Shown: positions 1-8,919 of the stretch, in pieces
How the letters are laid out: each line of letters starts with the position of its first letter
Numbering within the stretch: the first letter of the stretch is position 1
From: Kitasatospora sp. NBC_01250
GTDB taxonomy: Bacteria > Actinomycetota > Actinomycetes > Streptomycetales > Streptomycetaceae
Direction: 5' to 3'
Length of the DNA: 64,000 bases
NCBI RefSeq assembly: GCF_036226465.1
Contig: NZ_CP108476.1
Span: forward strand, 62,001 to 126,000
Notes under the pieces: model-generated
Databases searched by the model: none
What the model saw: the letters and a program-made list of their open reading frames with translations, nothing else
Told to the model about the DNA's origin: nothing
Made by a program: the position numbers and the translations under genes

Positions 1-784
1 ATCTGAATTCAGATCAGTCCCTAGCCGCGAACTCGACTACATTCAGTGATGCTCACTGGTCCCCCCAGGGCGGGCATTCCGGCGCGGCGACCCAGAACTG
101 AGCGCACCGCCCCAAACGCTGTATGCAGTCCGCTGGACCCGACACCGCCGCATCAGGTTGCAGTAGCCATCGCTGAGCGTCGCCCCCGTTGCAAGCCCGA
201 CTGGAGGTTTGTTCTTCCTTGCTGGTCGCTGTCGATGCAGGCATCTGGACCGCCCTTCACGGAGCTTTCCCTGTCGAACGTGGCTGTTGCTCCTGGCGCA
301 GGGCGCGCGTACGAACGCCAATTGGCGTTGCCCGCGTCGCAGGGGCCCGCCACAAGGCCCCCGCTTTACCGAAGAGGGGGCTGCGGAGGAGAATTCACCT
401 AAGCGGACGACCAAGGGCGTTCGAGACGGGCAGGAACTGCTTGCGGTGGCGCGAGGAGCTCAACGTGGACTCTGCCCCCGGCCGGGGGCCGGGGGCCGGA
501 GCGGCTGTCAGCCGCAGCAGCCCACGGCGCCCTCGGCGGAGAACTGCGAGCCACCCTGGAAGGCCCTGCCGCCTCCGTCGCCGGTGACGGCCGCATGGTT
601 GTTCCAATCGACGTGACCGATATTGTCACCCTGCGCGGCTGAGGCGGCAGTGCCGATGCCCAGACGCGGGACGACGGGCAGGTCCGACCAGGTCCGCGGC
701 CAGGCCGGGCCTGTCGTCCTCGCAGCACCCGGGGACCGAGGTTTCGCGCGGCCGAGGGCGGTGGGGGGCAGTGGGGGGTGTCGG
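1..784. other. No convincing gene; starts with a 14-bp palindrome
   Basis: I see no reading frame here with protein-like composition or a family motif. The open frames on both strands are Arg/Pro/Ala-rich and overlap one another, as expected by chance at high GC. The first 14 bases, ATCTGAATTCAGAT, are a perfect palindrome, which could be half of an operator or a terminator stem belonging to sequence left of the window. The right end is the 3' flank of the lipase gene. Confidence 0.5.
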
Positions 785-1606
785 TCAGGGGAGGTTCTTC
801 TCCAGCGCGGCGAGGTAGTTGTGCATGAAGTGGTCGCGGATGCCGGCGCTGGCGGGGGCGAAGGCGTCCGCGGTCAGGCCCTTGGCCCGGTCCGCCAGGC
901 CGGCCTGCAGGGTCATGGAGTCGTGGATCCGGCCGGCCGAGTCGATGTAGCGCAGGTTGTCCACGTGGGTGTAGACGGGCTCGGGTGGCAGCTGCGGCAC
1001 GATGTCGTTGTTGTTGACGAAGCGGTACATGCGGTCCTTGAAGCCCTTGTTGAAGGCGGCGGCGAGGATCCGGTCGCAGGTGCGGGGCTGGCCGAAGGTG
1101 TAGACGCCGTCCGCCTGCAGGCGGGGCTCCCCCAGGGACATCCGGGCGCCGGCGAGCATGGCCAGCGCGCCGCCGAGGCTGTGGCCGGTGAACCACACGC
1201 TCTGCCCTTCGGTGCGCAGCTCCGCCAGGGCGTCCCGGACGGACGGGAAGATCGACTCCAGTGCTTCGGCGAAGCCGTAGTGCACGTATCCGGTCTTCGC
1301 CGGGCCGGCCCACGGCGGCGTCTCGGCGTCCGAGAGCCAGTCGCGGATCTCCGCCGGCTGGGTGCCGCGGAACGCGGTGATGATCATGCGGTCGCCGGCC
1401 ATGGTGTACGCCTGGGTGTCCTGCAGCGGGAACGGCGGCGTGAAGCGGGTCTCGTGGTGGCGTACCTGGCCGAAGCCCCAGGACGCCGCCTGCTCCTCGA
1501 TGGTGGCCCGGTCCTTGTAGGCCAGGTCGCAGGCCCTGGCCAGCCAGTAGGCATGGGGAACGCTGTACCCCTTGGCGCCATGGTCGATCGTGGACGGTAC
1601 GGGCAT
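785..1606 (-). CDS. Class 3 lipase / alpha-beta hydrolase
   Basis: This 273-aa protein has the layout of the fungal-type class 3 lipases, serine esterases acting on acylglycerols or other esters. The nucleophile elbow GHSLGG places the catalytic Ser at about residue 143. An FRGT block at 79-82 fits the usual oxyanion-side motif, Asp in NNNDIVPQLP (about 201) is the likely acid, and His in IRDHF (about 259) is the likely base. No signal peptide is visible, so it appears cytosolic. The ATG at 1604-1606 was chosen because a GGAGAGG ribosome site precedes it; longer frames upstream are not supported. It is divergent from the amine-oxidase operon. The family call is firm; the substrate is unknown. 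Confidence 0.85.
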   Translation of the reverse strand: MPVPSTIDHGAKGYSVPHAYWLARACDLAYKDRATIEEQAASWGFGQVRHHETRFTPPFPLQDTQAYTMAGDRMIITAFRGTQPAEIRDWLSDAETPPWAGPAKTGYVHYGFAEALESIFPSVRDALAELRTEGQSVWFTGHSLGGALAMLAGARMSLGEPRLQADGVYTFGQPRTCDRILAAAFNKGFKDRMYRFVNNNDIVPQLPPEPVYTHVDNLRYIDSAGRIHDSMTLQAGLADRAKGLTADAFAPASAGIRDHFMHNYLAALEKNLP

Positions 1607-1841
1607 GGAGGAACCTCTCCGGTCTTCGACGGGTCGCGCCCGGTGCAGGCAGGTCGCGTGCGGCGCTCGCCCCCGTCGTACACGCACCAGCCGCTCAAGG
1701 GCTGCCGCCGCGCCGCAGGCCGCCCGGTGGGACCGCCCGACGCCGTGCCGTTCTCCGGACGGGTGCGGTCCGCTGGCTCGCGGCAGCGGGCTGGTCCAGG
1801 CTGAGCCGTGACCCAGCACCGAGCCGACGGGAAGGGCGCAG

Positions 1842-3374
1842 ATGTTCGACGAGAGCTTTGCCTTTCCGCCCGCCCTGGTGAACCGGGTCGGCGGCTCCTC
1901 CGGACGGGTCGCCGTGATCGGGGCCGGTGTCGCGGGCCTCGTCTGCGCGTACGAGCTCCAGCGCTGCGGCTTCCAGGTGGTCCTGTACGAGCGCTCGCGC
2001 CAGCCGGGCGGGCGGGTGCGGACCCACCGCTTCTGGGACGGCACGCACGCGGACCTGGGCGCCATGCGCATCCCGGGCAACCACCACTGCGTCCTGCACT
2101 ACGTCTCCCGGTTCGGCCTGCGGACCCGGCCGTTCGTCAACGCCAATCCGAGTGCCTACTACCACCTGCGCGGCCACCGGGTGCGAGCCCGGGACGTGCA
2201 TGCGCTGTTCCCGGAGTTCGCGCTTCGGGACGCGGAGAAACAGGCTCCGACCCGGCTGCTGGACCGCCTCCTGGGCGCGGTGTGGGAGACGCTGACCACC
2301 GGGCAGAAGCGCCGCGTGCTGGAGGGCCATTGGGACGACCCGGCGCTCGACCGGCTGATCTCGGTGTCGCTGTGGCAGTTCGTCCACGAGAACCTGTCGC
2401 AGGACGCCTGGGACCTGGTGGGCCATGCCAGCGGCTTGGCCCACTACGAGCAGTCCTCCCTGCTGGAGGTCCTGGTCGACTACTTCGGCCTGTTCCACGC
2501 CGGCCAGCTGGAGCTGGTCGACGGGATGGACTCCCTGACCCGCGCCTTCGTCCGCGCGCTGCGGCCCAGGACCCTGCAACTCTCCACGAACATCAGCGAA
2601 CTCGTGCTGACCGGCGAGGGAGTGCTGGTCCGGGGCAGGCGGATGGACCATCCGACCACCGAGCAGGTCGACTTCGTGGTCTGCTGCGTGCCGGCGCCCG
2701 CGCTGGACCAGATCACCTTCCTGCCCGGTCTGCCCCACCCCCAGCGCCACGCCGTTCGCGGCATCAGCTACGCCAGCAGCTCAAAGTCGCTGCTGCACCT
2801 GACGCGCCGCAGGTGGGAGTCGCAGGACGGGATCTTCGGCGGCGGCAGCTTCACCGACCTGCCGATCCAGCAGTGCTGGTACCCGTCGGACAACGCCCGT
2901 CCCGTCCGGGACGGGGCCGACGGCAGCGCCACCCTCCGGTGGGTCGCCCAGGACCCGCGGCGGTCCGAGGAGCCGTCGGTGCTGCTCGGCGCCTACCTCT
3001 GGGGGGCCAACGCCCGCCGCGCCGCCGCGCTGCCGCCGGCCGACCGCGACCGGCTGGTGCTGGCCTGCCTGGAACAGCTCCACCCCGGCATCGGCGACGA
3101 CGTGGACGACATCGTGCACTGGAACTGGGACGAACAGGTCGGCATGGGCGGCGGCGCCTTCGCGCACCTGCCGCCCGGCGAGCACACCCGCTACCTGACC
3201 GTGCTCGGCTCCCCGCACCCGGTCGGCGACCCGCGGATCTTCTTCGCCGGCGAGCACCTCTCCGGGGCGCACGCGTGGTGCCAGGGCGCCGCCCAGTCCG
3301 CCCTCGGCGCGGTCGGCCTGCTGCTCGACCGCAGCCGGCACGCCGAGGTCGCCGCGCGGGTGGGAGCCGCGTGA
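1842..3374 (+). CDS. FAD-dependent amine oxidase (L-amino-acid oxidase type)
   Basis: The 510-aa product is a flavin amine oxidoreductase that would oxidise an amine or amino acid to an imine with FAD. The N-terminal dinucleotide fold reads VAVIGAGVAGL (residues 23-33), followed by YERSRQPGGRVRTHRF, the second FAD contact. LGAMRIPGNHH resembles the substrate-side segment of L-amino-acid oxidases. The C-terminal IFFAGEHLSGAHAWCQGA closes the FAD site. No signal peptide is seen. The stop codon overlaps the GTG start of the next gene, so the two products are probably made together. Monoamine oxidase or polyamine oxidase activity is an alternative to amino-acid oxidase; the sequence does not decide the substrate. 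Confidence 0.85.
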   Translation: MFDESFAFPPALVNRVGGSSGRVAVIGAGVAGLVCAYELQRCGFQVVLYERSRQPGGRVRTHRFWDGTHADLGAMRIPGNHHCVLHYVSRFGLRTRPFVNANPSAYYHLRGHRVRARDVHALFPEFALRDAEKQAPTRLLDRLLGAVWETLTTGQKRRVLEGHWDDPALDRLISVSLWQFVHENLSQDAWDLVGHASGLAHYEQSSLLEVLVDYFGLFHAGQLELVDGMDSLTRAFVRALRPRTLQLSTNISELVLTGEGVLVRGRRMDHPTTEQVDFVVCCVPAPALDQITFLPGLPHPQRHAVRGISYASSSKSLLHLTRRRWESQDGIFGGGSFTDLPIQQCWYPSDNARPVRDGADGSATLRWVAQDPRRSEEPSVLLGAYLWGANARRAAALPPADRDRLVLACLEQLHPGIGDDVDDIVHWNWDEQVGMGGGAFAHLPPGEHTRYLTVLGSPHPVGDPRIFFAGEHLSGAHAWCQGAAQSALGAVGLLLDRSRHAEVAARVGAA

Positions 3375-4756
3375 ACGGGAGCCGCGCGAGCGGGGCCTCC
3401 CGGCTGGAGCGCGAGGACCTGCGGTCGCTATTCGTCCCGCGCGCCGGGGCCCGCGAGCGGGTCGGGCTGGAGATCGAGAGTGGCCTGGTCGACCCGCAGA
3501 CCGGGCGCGCCGCCCCTTACCTGGGCGAGAACGGCGTGCTGGCCGTCCTGGAGGCGGTGCTCGCCGAGTGGGGCGGCGAGCGCCAGCAGGACGCCGGCCG
3601 GCTGACCGGCGTCCTGCTGGCGGACGGGAGCCAGATCACCCTCGAACACGGCGGCCAGCTCGAGTACTCGTCCGCGCCCGCCGACGGTCTGGCCCTCGCC
3701 GTGGACGACGCGGGCGCCGCCTTGCAGCGCCTGGCCGAACTCGTGGGCCGCTTCGGCCTGGCCCTGCTGCCGGGCTCCGCCCTCCCCTTCGACCGCCTGG
3801 ACACCGTCTCCTGGGTCCCGATGACCCGCGGCGCCATCATGCGGGACTTCTTCGCCCGCATCGGCGAAGCCGGCAGCCGGGGCACGGAGATCATGTCGAT
3901 GTCCCTCTCCACCCAGGTGCACCTGGACTACCTCTCCCCCGAGGACTTCACCCAGAAGCTGCGGATGCAGGTGGCCGCCTCCCCGGTCGTCGCCGCACTG
4001 CTCGTCAACTCACCGCTACAGGGCGGACGTGCGAACGGACTGCTGTCGCACCGCTCGCGCGCCTGGCTGCGGATGGACCCGCACCGCTGCGGCATCCTGC
4101 CACCCGCGCTGCGGCCCGACGTCGGCGCCGACGACGTCATCGACTGGGCCCTGCGGATCCCCATGATCTACTACCGGACCGCGGACGGACGCTACCGGCC
4201 CGCCCCCGACCGGCCGTTCGCCGCGCTCCTGGAACAGGGTTTCGACGACGGCACGATGGCGACGTTCGACCACTGGGCCTCCCACATGTCGCAGATCTGG
4301 ACGGACGTCCGGGTGCGCCGGACCCTCGAACTGCGCAGCGCCGACGGGCCGCCCTACGAGCACATTCCCTCGATCCCGGCGCTGTGGGTGGGCCTCAGCT
4401 ACCACCCCCCGTCACGCGAAGCCGCCTGGGACCTGCTCGGCCGCTACACCCTGCGTGAGCGTCGCGGCGCCCTCGACGCCCTGCCGAGCCAGGGCCTGCG
4501 CACCACGCTCGGCGGCGACCGCGTCAGCGACCTCGCCACCGAGCTGCTCCGCCTCGCCCGCGCCGGCCTGACCGCCCGCGTTCAGGCCGGACTTGAGCCC
4601 CGGCGGGTGCTGGCCTACCTCGACCCGCTCGACGAAGTCCTCGCCACCGGGCGGACGTTCGCCGAGCAGTGCACGGCGCGCTGGGAGAGCGACCTGCGCC
4701 GTGACCCCCGCAGGTACGTCGAGGCATTCCGCGTGCGGGCTCGACCACTTCGGTAA
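3371..4756 (+). CDS. Glutamate-cysteine-ligase-like (GCS2/EgtA-type) enzyme
   Basis: The 461-aa product carries the landmarks of GCS2-type gamma-glutamyl ligases: VGLEIESGLVD near residue 28, LEHGGQLEYSSAP where these enzymes have LExGGQxE, SLSTQVHLDY, HRSRAWLRMDPHRCG, and RRTLELRSADGPP followed by IPALWVGL. Known members join Glu to Cys with ATP (EgtA/GshA). It starts with GTG in the overlap GTGA with the amine-oxidase stop, indicating translational coupling. No ergothioneine or mycothiol genes are nearby, so use in ordinary thiol synthesis is unlikely. A role in activating a carboxyl group for amide formation in a small pathway is an inference. The sequence runs into a non-coding stretch at its 3' end. 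Confidence 0.75.
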   Translation: MNGSRASGASRLEREDLRSLFVPRAGARERVGLEIESGLVDPQTGRAAPYLGENGVLAVLEAVLAEWGGERQQDAGRLTGVLLADGSQITLEHGGQLEYSSAPADGLALAVDDAGAALQRLAELVGRFGLALLPGSALPFDRLDTVSWVPMTRGAIMRDFFARIGEAGSRGTEIMSMSLSTQVHLDYLSPEDFTQKLRMQVAASPVVAALLVNSPLQGGRANGLLSHRSRAWLRMDPHRCGILPPALRPDVGADDVIDWALRIPMIYYRTADGRYRPAPDRPFAALLEQGFDDGTMATFDHWASHMSQIWTDVRVRRTLELRSADGPPYEHIPSIPALWVGLSYHPPSREAAWDLLGRYTLRERRGALDALPSQGLRTTLGGDRVSDLATELLRLARAGLTARVQAGLEPRRVLAYLDPLDEVLATGRTFAEQCTARWESDLRRDPRRYVEAFRVRARPLR

Positions 4757-5432
4757 TGGACAAGTCCGCGGCGCGGCGCGGCCACTGGGCTCCGGCCGGC
4801 GAGGATCGGAGGCCCGGGAGCCTCAGGAGGACGGGCGCCACAGCTCGACATCGTGGTAGCGGTGCGTCTGCTGATGCCGGCGCAGGCTGCCCGCCATGAT
4901 GCGTTCGAGCTGGAGCGTCAGCGTCCGATGTCGTGCCGCAGCCCCGCATCGGCTGCGAACTCGTCCAGTGCGCGGGGTAGTTCACAGGCCACGACGTGCT
5001 CGCGCAGGGAGATCTGCGAGGCCGCCAGCAGGGCGACGAGGCCGTCGCACCGCGCAGCGGGGCCGCCGGGCCGCCGGGCCGCGGATGACCCGCCACGTCG
5101 GCGCGCAGCATCAGGTTGCCGGGATCCCGTCCGCGCGCCGGCTCCCCTGCTCCTCATCCCCTTCGCCGGTATCCGGCCTTCACCCGGCGCCGCCACGGGG
5201 CCCAGGGAGAAGCGGTCGGCCATGTCGAATGCGGCGGCGGCGACCGGGGAGGCCATCGTCGGGTCGCCACAGGCCCTGGTCGCACCGCCCTGCCTGCCCG
5301 GGGCCGCCCGCCGTTCGACGAAGTCGTGCTGCTTCCGCCGGGCCCCGGCGCCTGGGCGAGGGCCGCGGTGGCCACGTGCGGCCGTGCTCGGGCCAGGTCG
5401 TGCGTGCGTGCGGGGCAGCCGGCGTCGATGGT
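4757..5432. other. Intergenic stretch with possible minus-strand coding remnant
   Basis: No intact gene is evident. On the minus strand between about 5070 and 4920 one frame reads protein-like (DGLVALLAASQISLREHVV, then ELPRALDEFAADAGLRHDIG), and a second frame at about 4915-4830 continues with LQLERIMAGSLRRHQ and HRYHDVELWRP. This could be a short gene broken by a frameshift. I do not recognise the family. The rest, about 5100-5430, gives only low-complexity translations. Confidence 0.25.
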
Positions 5433-6350
5433 TCAGGTCAGCGCTGCCGCTACCGCCGACGTCCACGTGGCTGTGGCGCGGCGGGCCAGGCGGCTGGTCG
5501 GGGCGTAGCCCTCGAAGAGGTGGAAGGCGCCGGGGACCACGTGGAGTTCGGTGTGGACGCCGGCCGCGATCAGGCGGTTCGCGTAGCTGAGGGCCTCGTC
5601 GCGGAGGGCGTCGGCCTGGCAGATCTCCAGGTAGGCAGGTGGCAGGGCGCTGAGGTCCTCGGCGCGGGCGGGGGCGGCGTAGGGGTCGGCTTCGGTGGAG
5701 GCCAGGTAGGGCTTCCACATGCCGCGTACGACGCGGCCGTCGACGATCCGGTTGTCAGCGCACTCGTCGATGGACGGGAGGGCGCAGCGGTCGTCCAGGG
5801 CCGGGACGAGCAGGAGCTGGAACGCGAGGGTCGGGCCGCCTCGGTCGCGGGCGGCGAGGGCGAGGGCCGCCGCAAGGGCGCCGCCGGCGGAGCGGCCGGC
5901 GACGGCGAGGCGGGTGGGGTCAACGTCCAGGCGAGCGGCGTTGTCGGCGGTCCAGCACAGGGCCGCGTAGCAGTCGTCGAAGGCGGCGGGGTACGGGTGT
6001 TCCGGGGCCAGCCGGTAGTCGACGGAGACGACCACGGCCCCGGCCGCCAGGCAGAGGTCGCGGCAGTTGCCGTCGCCGGTGTCGAGGTCGCCGGCGATGA
6101 AGGCGCCGCCGTGGAAGTAGAGGACGCCGGGGCACGCGCCCCTCGCCCCGGTCGGGCGGTAGATGCGGACGGTGAGGTCGCCTGCCGGGCCCGGAATCAC
6201 GGTGTGGCGCACGGCGATGCGCGGGTCGTCCGCCGGGGGCTTCGCGGCCAGCAGCGACCGCAGGTACGCCCGGGTGGCCGGCGGGTCGGCCAGCGGGTCG
6301 AAGGGCGGGACACCGTCCAGGACACCGGCTATCTCGGGGTGCAGGCGCAT
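5433..6350 (-). CDS. Alpha/beta hydrolase, hormone-sensitive-lipase-type esterase
   Basis: The 305-aa protein is an HSL/bacterial esterase-family hydrolase. It has the HGGAF oxyanion motif at residues 80-84, the nucleophile elbow GRSAGG with Ser at about 154, Asp at about 251 in ADALRDEALSYA, and His at about 277 in GAFHLFEGY. Length and order match the family (about 300-320 aa), and it is probably cytosolic. It is divergently transcribed from the PadR-family gene that starts 97 bp away. The intergenic region holds two copies of a 15-bp direct repeat, so PadR control of this esterase is likely. The ATG at 6350 is the natural start; the substrate cannot be read from sequence. Confidence 0.88.
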   Translation of the reverse strand: MRLHPEIAGVLDGVPPFDPLADPPATRAYLRSLLAAKPPADDPRIAVRHTVIPGPAGDLTVRIYRPTGARGACPGVLYFHGGAFIAGDLDTGDGNCRDLCLAAGAVVVSVDYRLAPEHPYPAAFDDCYAALCWTADNAARLDVDPTRLAVAGRSAGGALAAALALAARDRGGPTLAFQLLLVPALDDRCALPSIDECADNRIVDGRVVRGMWKPYLASTEADPYAAPARAEDLSALPPAYLEICQADALRDEALSYANRLIAAGVHTELHVVPGAFHLFEGYAPTSRLARRATATWTSAVAAALT

Positions 6351-6363
6351 CGAGGCTCCATGG

Positions 6364-6415
6364 TCTCATTGATATGGTTGCAGCACGATGAAGGTAATGA
6401 TCTCATTGATACGGT
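6364..6415. promoter_or_regulatory. Twin 15-bp direct repeats in the esterase/padR divergent promoter
   Basis: TCTCATTGATATGGT (6364-6378) and TCTCATTGATACGGT (6401-6415) differ at one base and are 37 bp apart start to start. They fill most of the 96-bp gap between the two divergent genes, in strikingly AT-rich sequence. This is what an autoregulatory operator for the PadR protein would look like; binding is inferred. Confidence 0.6.
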
Positions 6416-6446
6416 GTCAATGGATAAAAATGAGAGAGGAACCGCC

Positions 6447-7001
6447 GTGGCGAAGGATCTGACGCCGTCGCAGCTCGTCGTGCTCGGGCTGATCGCCCGG
6501 AACGGGCCGATGACGCCGTACGACCTGAAAGCCAAGGCCGAGAGCTCCGTCGGCCACTACTGGCCGCTCCCGCACGCCCAGCTCTACCGCGACCCACCCC
6601 GCCTGGCCGAGCTGGGGCTGCTGCGCGAGGAGGCGGAGGAGCACGGCCGCAGGCGCCGGGTGTTCCACCTCACCGACGCCGGCCGGCATGCCCTGCGGCA
6701 CTGGCTCGCCGACCCCGCGACACCCGAGCCCGAGACCCGCAACCCCGCCCTGCTCAAGCTGACCTTCGCCGACCTGGGCGCGCCCGGCCAGGTCGCAGAG
6801 CTGGCGGCGGCCCAGGCAGCGCAGCACCGGCAGTGGCGCGACACGTACCAGGAACTCCGCGACCACCTCGACCCCCACGCCCCGGACACCCCGGCCCGCA
6901 CCCGGCTGATCACACTCGGAATCGCTCACGAGCAGAGCTATGTGACGTTCTGGGAGGCACTGGCGGCCGATCCGGACGGGACCGGCGAACCGCCCTCCTA
7001 G
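6447..7001 (+). CDS. PadR-family transcriptional regulator
   Basis: The 184-aa protein has the PadR winged helix at its N-terminus (LTPSQLVVLGLIARNGPMTPYDLKAK, then a recognition segment and RRVFHLTDAGRHALRHWLAD) and a C-terminal helical domain of PadR_C type (residues about 90-175) ending near QSYVTFWEAL. PadR proteins repress neighbouring genes until a ligand, often a phenolic or drug-like compound, binds. I chose GTG at 6447 because AGAGAGGA lies six bases upstream; an ATG at 6420 in the same frame has no such site and overlaps the repeats. It is divergent from the esterase gene, its likely target. Confidence 0.85.
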   Translation: MAKDLTPSQLVVLGLIARNGPMTPYDLKAKAESSVGHYWPLPHAQLYRDPPRLAELGLLREEAEEHGRRRRVFHLTDAGRHALRHWLADPATPEPETRNPALLKLTFADLGAPGQVAELAAAQAAQHRQWRDTYQELRDHLDPHAPDTPARTRLITLGIAHEQSYVTFWEALAADPDGTGEPPS

Positions 7002-7126
7002 GGTCTGGTCCGGAGTTGTGATCGGTGCCGGAGACTGTTCGATGTGGCGTGGCGGTCTGCGCGGCCGCCGCGGCGACGGCCGTTGCTGCGGCCCACCGCG
7101 GCAGCCCGGTGGTGTCGGTGACGGTC

Positions 7127-7134
7127 TATAGCCT
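7127..7134 (+). promoter_or_regulatory. Candidate -10 of a leaderless promoter for the Nudix gene
   Basis: TATAGCCT ends six bases before the ATG at 7141, and no Shine-Dalgarno sequence lies in that gap. The spacing fits transcription starting at or next to the A of the start codon, common in actinobacteria. No good -35 is visible, so this is tentative. Confidence 0.35.
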
Positions 7135-7140
7135 GTCGCA

Positions 7141-7713
7141 ATGATCCGTAGCGTGTTTGAGCAGCGTCCGCTTGATGCTGCCGTCGCTGACGCCGGGAGC
7201 GCGACGCTGGAGTTCGACCGGGCCAGGGCCTGGTTGCGCTCTGCGCTGGTTGGCGCCGTGGAGCCGTTGGGCGCCGAGGTGTGGGTCCTGGATACAGCCC
7301 TGGAGCAGATCGTGCTGGTCAGGCATCCGTGGCGCGGGCTGGTCCCGCCAGGTGGCAAGGTTGAGCCCGGAGAGTGTCCGCGTGATGGCGCGGCCCGGGA
7401 ACTGGCCGAGGAGACTGGGCTACGGCCGCGCTTGTTGGAGCGGCCCGCCGCGGTGGCGGTGCGGTCATTCGGCCCGGATCTGCCGGAGACGCTGTCCCTC
7501 TCCTATGCCGCGATCGGCGACCCGGAACAGCCACTGATCGCGGAGGACGGGCAGCCCGCGGCCTGGATGCGGCTGGACCAGGGCTGGGACAGCTGCTTCC
7601 CCGATGACGCGCTGCGCATCCGACAGTACGTGACGCTTCTGAGATCGGGTTCCCTGCCTGGTGAGTGTGGCCGCGCCCAGGAGTTGCCCGGCCGATCATG
7701 TGACCGTCGCTGA
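7141..7713 (+). CDS. Nudix hydrolase
   Basis: This 190-aa protein contains a complete Nudix box from about residue 72: GKVEPGECPRDGAARELAEETGL, matching Gx5Ex7REUxEExGU, the Mg-binding catalytic helix that cleaves nucleoside diphosphates linked to another group. The preceding strands (IVLVRHPWRGLVPPGG) are typical of the fold. The last 15-20 residues, Gly/Arg-rich, look like read-through beyond the fold. The start at 7141 has no ribosome site, and a -10-like sequence sits just upstream, so the message may be leaderless. Substrate (dNTP, NDP-sugar or other) cannot be judged. Confidence 0.85.
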   Translation: MIRSVFEQRPLDAAVADAGSATLEFDRARAWLRSALVGAVEPLGAEVWVLDTALEQIVLVRHPWRGLVPPGGKVEPGECPRDGAARELAEETGLRPRLLERPAAVAVRSFGPDLPETLSLSYAAIGDPEQPLIAEDGQPAAWMRLDQGWDSCFPDDALRIRQYVTLLRSGSLPGECGRAQELPGRSCDRR

Positions 7714-7824
7714 TCAGCTCGCTGTTCCGGGCATGGGGCGTTGGGAACGCGGCGATCCGTCGGACGGGGAGCGGGTGCGGCCGTTCCTTCCGGTGAGTAA
7801 TGGGCGGTGTGGGCAATGGCGTGA

Positions 7825-8025
7825 TCACCGCCGACAGCGTCTCGGCCGACGGTCGCCCTCGGCCGCGACGCCCGGCCGACCGGCCACCTGCGCCGCGCCC
7901 TCGACAACGGCCTCGCCCCGGACGAACTCGCCGAGGCGATCACCCACCCGGCCTGCTACGCCGGCTGGCCCGCCGCCATGAGCGCCACCGGCTTCCTGGC
8001 CACGGTCACCGAACCCATCGGCTGA
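7825..8025 (+). pseudogene. Carboxymuconolactone-decarboxylase-family C-terminal remnant
   Basis: A frame without its own start, opening right after a stop at 7822-7824, reads VALGRDARPTGHLRRAL, then DNGLAPDELAEAITHPACYA and GWPAAMSATGF before a stop at 8023-8025. This closely resembles the C-terminal half of CMD/AhpD-type proteins (typically ...GHLRRALDNGLTPDELAEAITHLAFYAGWPAAMSA). The N-terminal half with the usual upstream catalytic region is absent, so it is a relic. It lies 42 bp before the aldo/keto reductase, a pairing that is common in Streptomyces, suggesting that an intact two-gene unit once existed. Confidence 0.7.
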
Positions 8026-8067
8026 CCGACCGTCACCTCCCGCCACCAGCCCACCCAGGAGAGTCCC

Positions 8068-8919
8068 GTGCAGCACGTCACCTTGAACAACGGCGTCCGG
8101 ATGCCGATCCTCGGCTTCGGCGTCTACCAGATCCCGGCGGAGAAGACCGAGCAGGCCGTCGCCGACGCCCTCGCCGCCGGCTACCGGCTGCTGGACACCG
8201 CCGCCGCCTACGGCAACGAGGAGGCTGTCGGCCACGCCGTCAAGAACAGCGGCATCCCCCGCGAGGAGCTGTTCGTCACCACCAAGCTCTGGGTCCAGGA
8301 CGCGCCCGCCCAGGACAACACCCGGCGCGCTCTGGAGACCTCCCTGGCCAAGCTCGGCCTCGACCACGTCGACCTGTACCTGATGCACCAGCCCTTCGGT
8401 GACGTGTACGGCCAGTGGCGCGCCATGGAGGCCGCCAACCGCGAGGGCCTGGCCAAGGCGATCGGCGTCGCCAACTTCTACCCCGACCGCCTCCTGGACC
8501 TGATCCTCAACAACGAGATCACCCCGCAGGTCAACCAGATCGAGACCCACCCCTTCTTCCAGCGCACCGCCGACCACGACCTGATGCGCGAGCACGGCGT
8601 CCAGCACCAGGCGTGGGGCGGCTTCGCCGAAGGCAGGAACGAGCTGTTCACCCACCCCGTCCTCAGCAGGGTCGGCGACGCCCACGGCAAGTCCGTGGCC
8701 CAGGTCGTGCTGCGCCGGCTGATCCGACGCGACATCGTCACCATTCCCAAGTCGGTCGACCCCGAGCGGATGGCACAGAACATCGACGTCCTCGACTTCG
8801 AACTGACCGATGACCAGATGGCCGCCATCGCCGCCCTCGACACCGGCAAGACCCTGTTCTTCGACCACCACGACCCCGAGATGGTCGCCTGGCTCAGCAA
8901 GCGCCGCCTGGACAGCTGA
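8068..8919 (+). CDS. Aldo/keto reductase
   Basis: The 283-aa product is an NADPH-dependent aldo/keto reductase. The catalytic tetrad is visible as Asp43 and Tyr48 in [11 protein letters not shown], Lys73 in VTTKLW and His107 in YLMHQPFGD. The cofactor-side [19 protein letters not shown] and the C-terminal [13 protein letters not shown] are canonical. It starts with GTG at 8068 behind AGGAGAG. Length is normal for the family. The truncated CMD-family relic just upstream would once have been its operon partner. Substrate is unknown; these enzymes usually reduce aldehydes or ketones in detoxification. Confidence 0.9.
   Translation: MQHVTLNNGVRMPILGFGVYQIPAEKTEQAVADALAAGYRLLDTAAAYGNEEAVGHAVKNSGIPREELFVTTKLWVQDAPAQDNTRRALETSLAKLGLDHVDLYLMHQPFGDVYGQWRAMEAANREGLAKAIGVANFYPDRLLDLILNNEITPQVNQIETHPFFQRTADHDLMREHGVQHQAWGGFAEGRNELFTHPVLSRVGDAHGKSVAQVVLRRLIRRDIVTIPKSVDPERMAQNIDVLDFELTDDQMAAIAALDTGKTLFFDHHDPEMVAWLSKRRLDS

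Noticed and set aside
399..1313. 304-codon minus-strand frame with dense Arg/Gly/Pro
   Set aside because: It overlaps the lipase in another frame and has no motif; composition is that of a GC-rich shadow frame.
1808..3370. Plus-strand frame running upstream of the GCS-like gene in the same frame
   Set aside because: It lies under the amine-oxidase gene in another frame; the family similarity begins only after GTG 3371.
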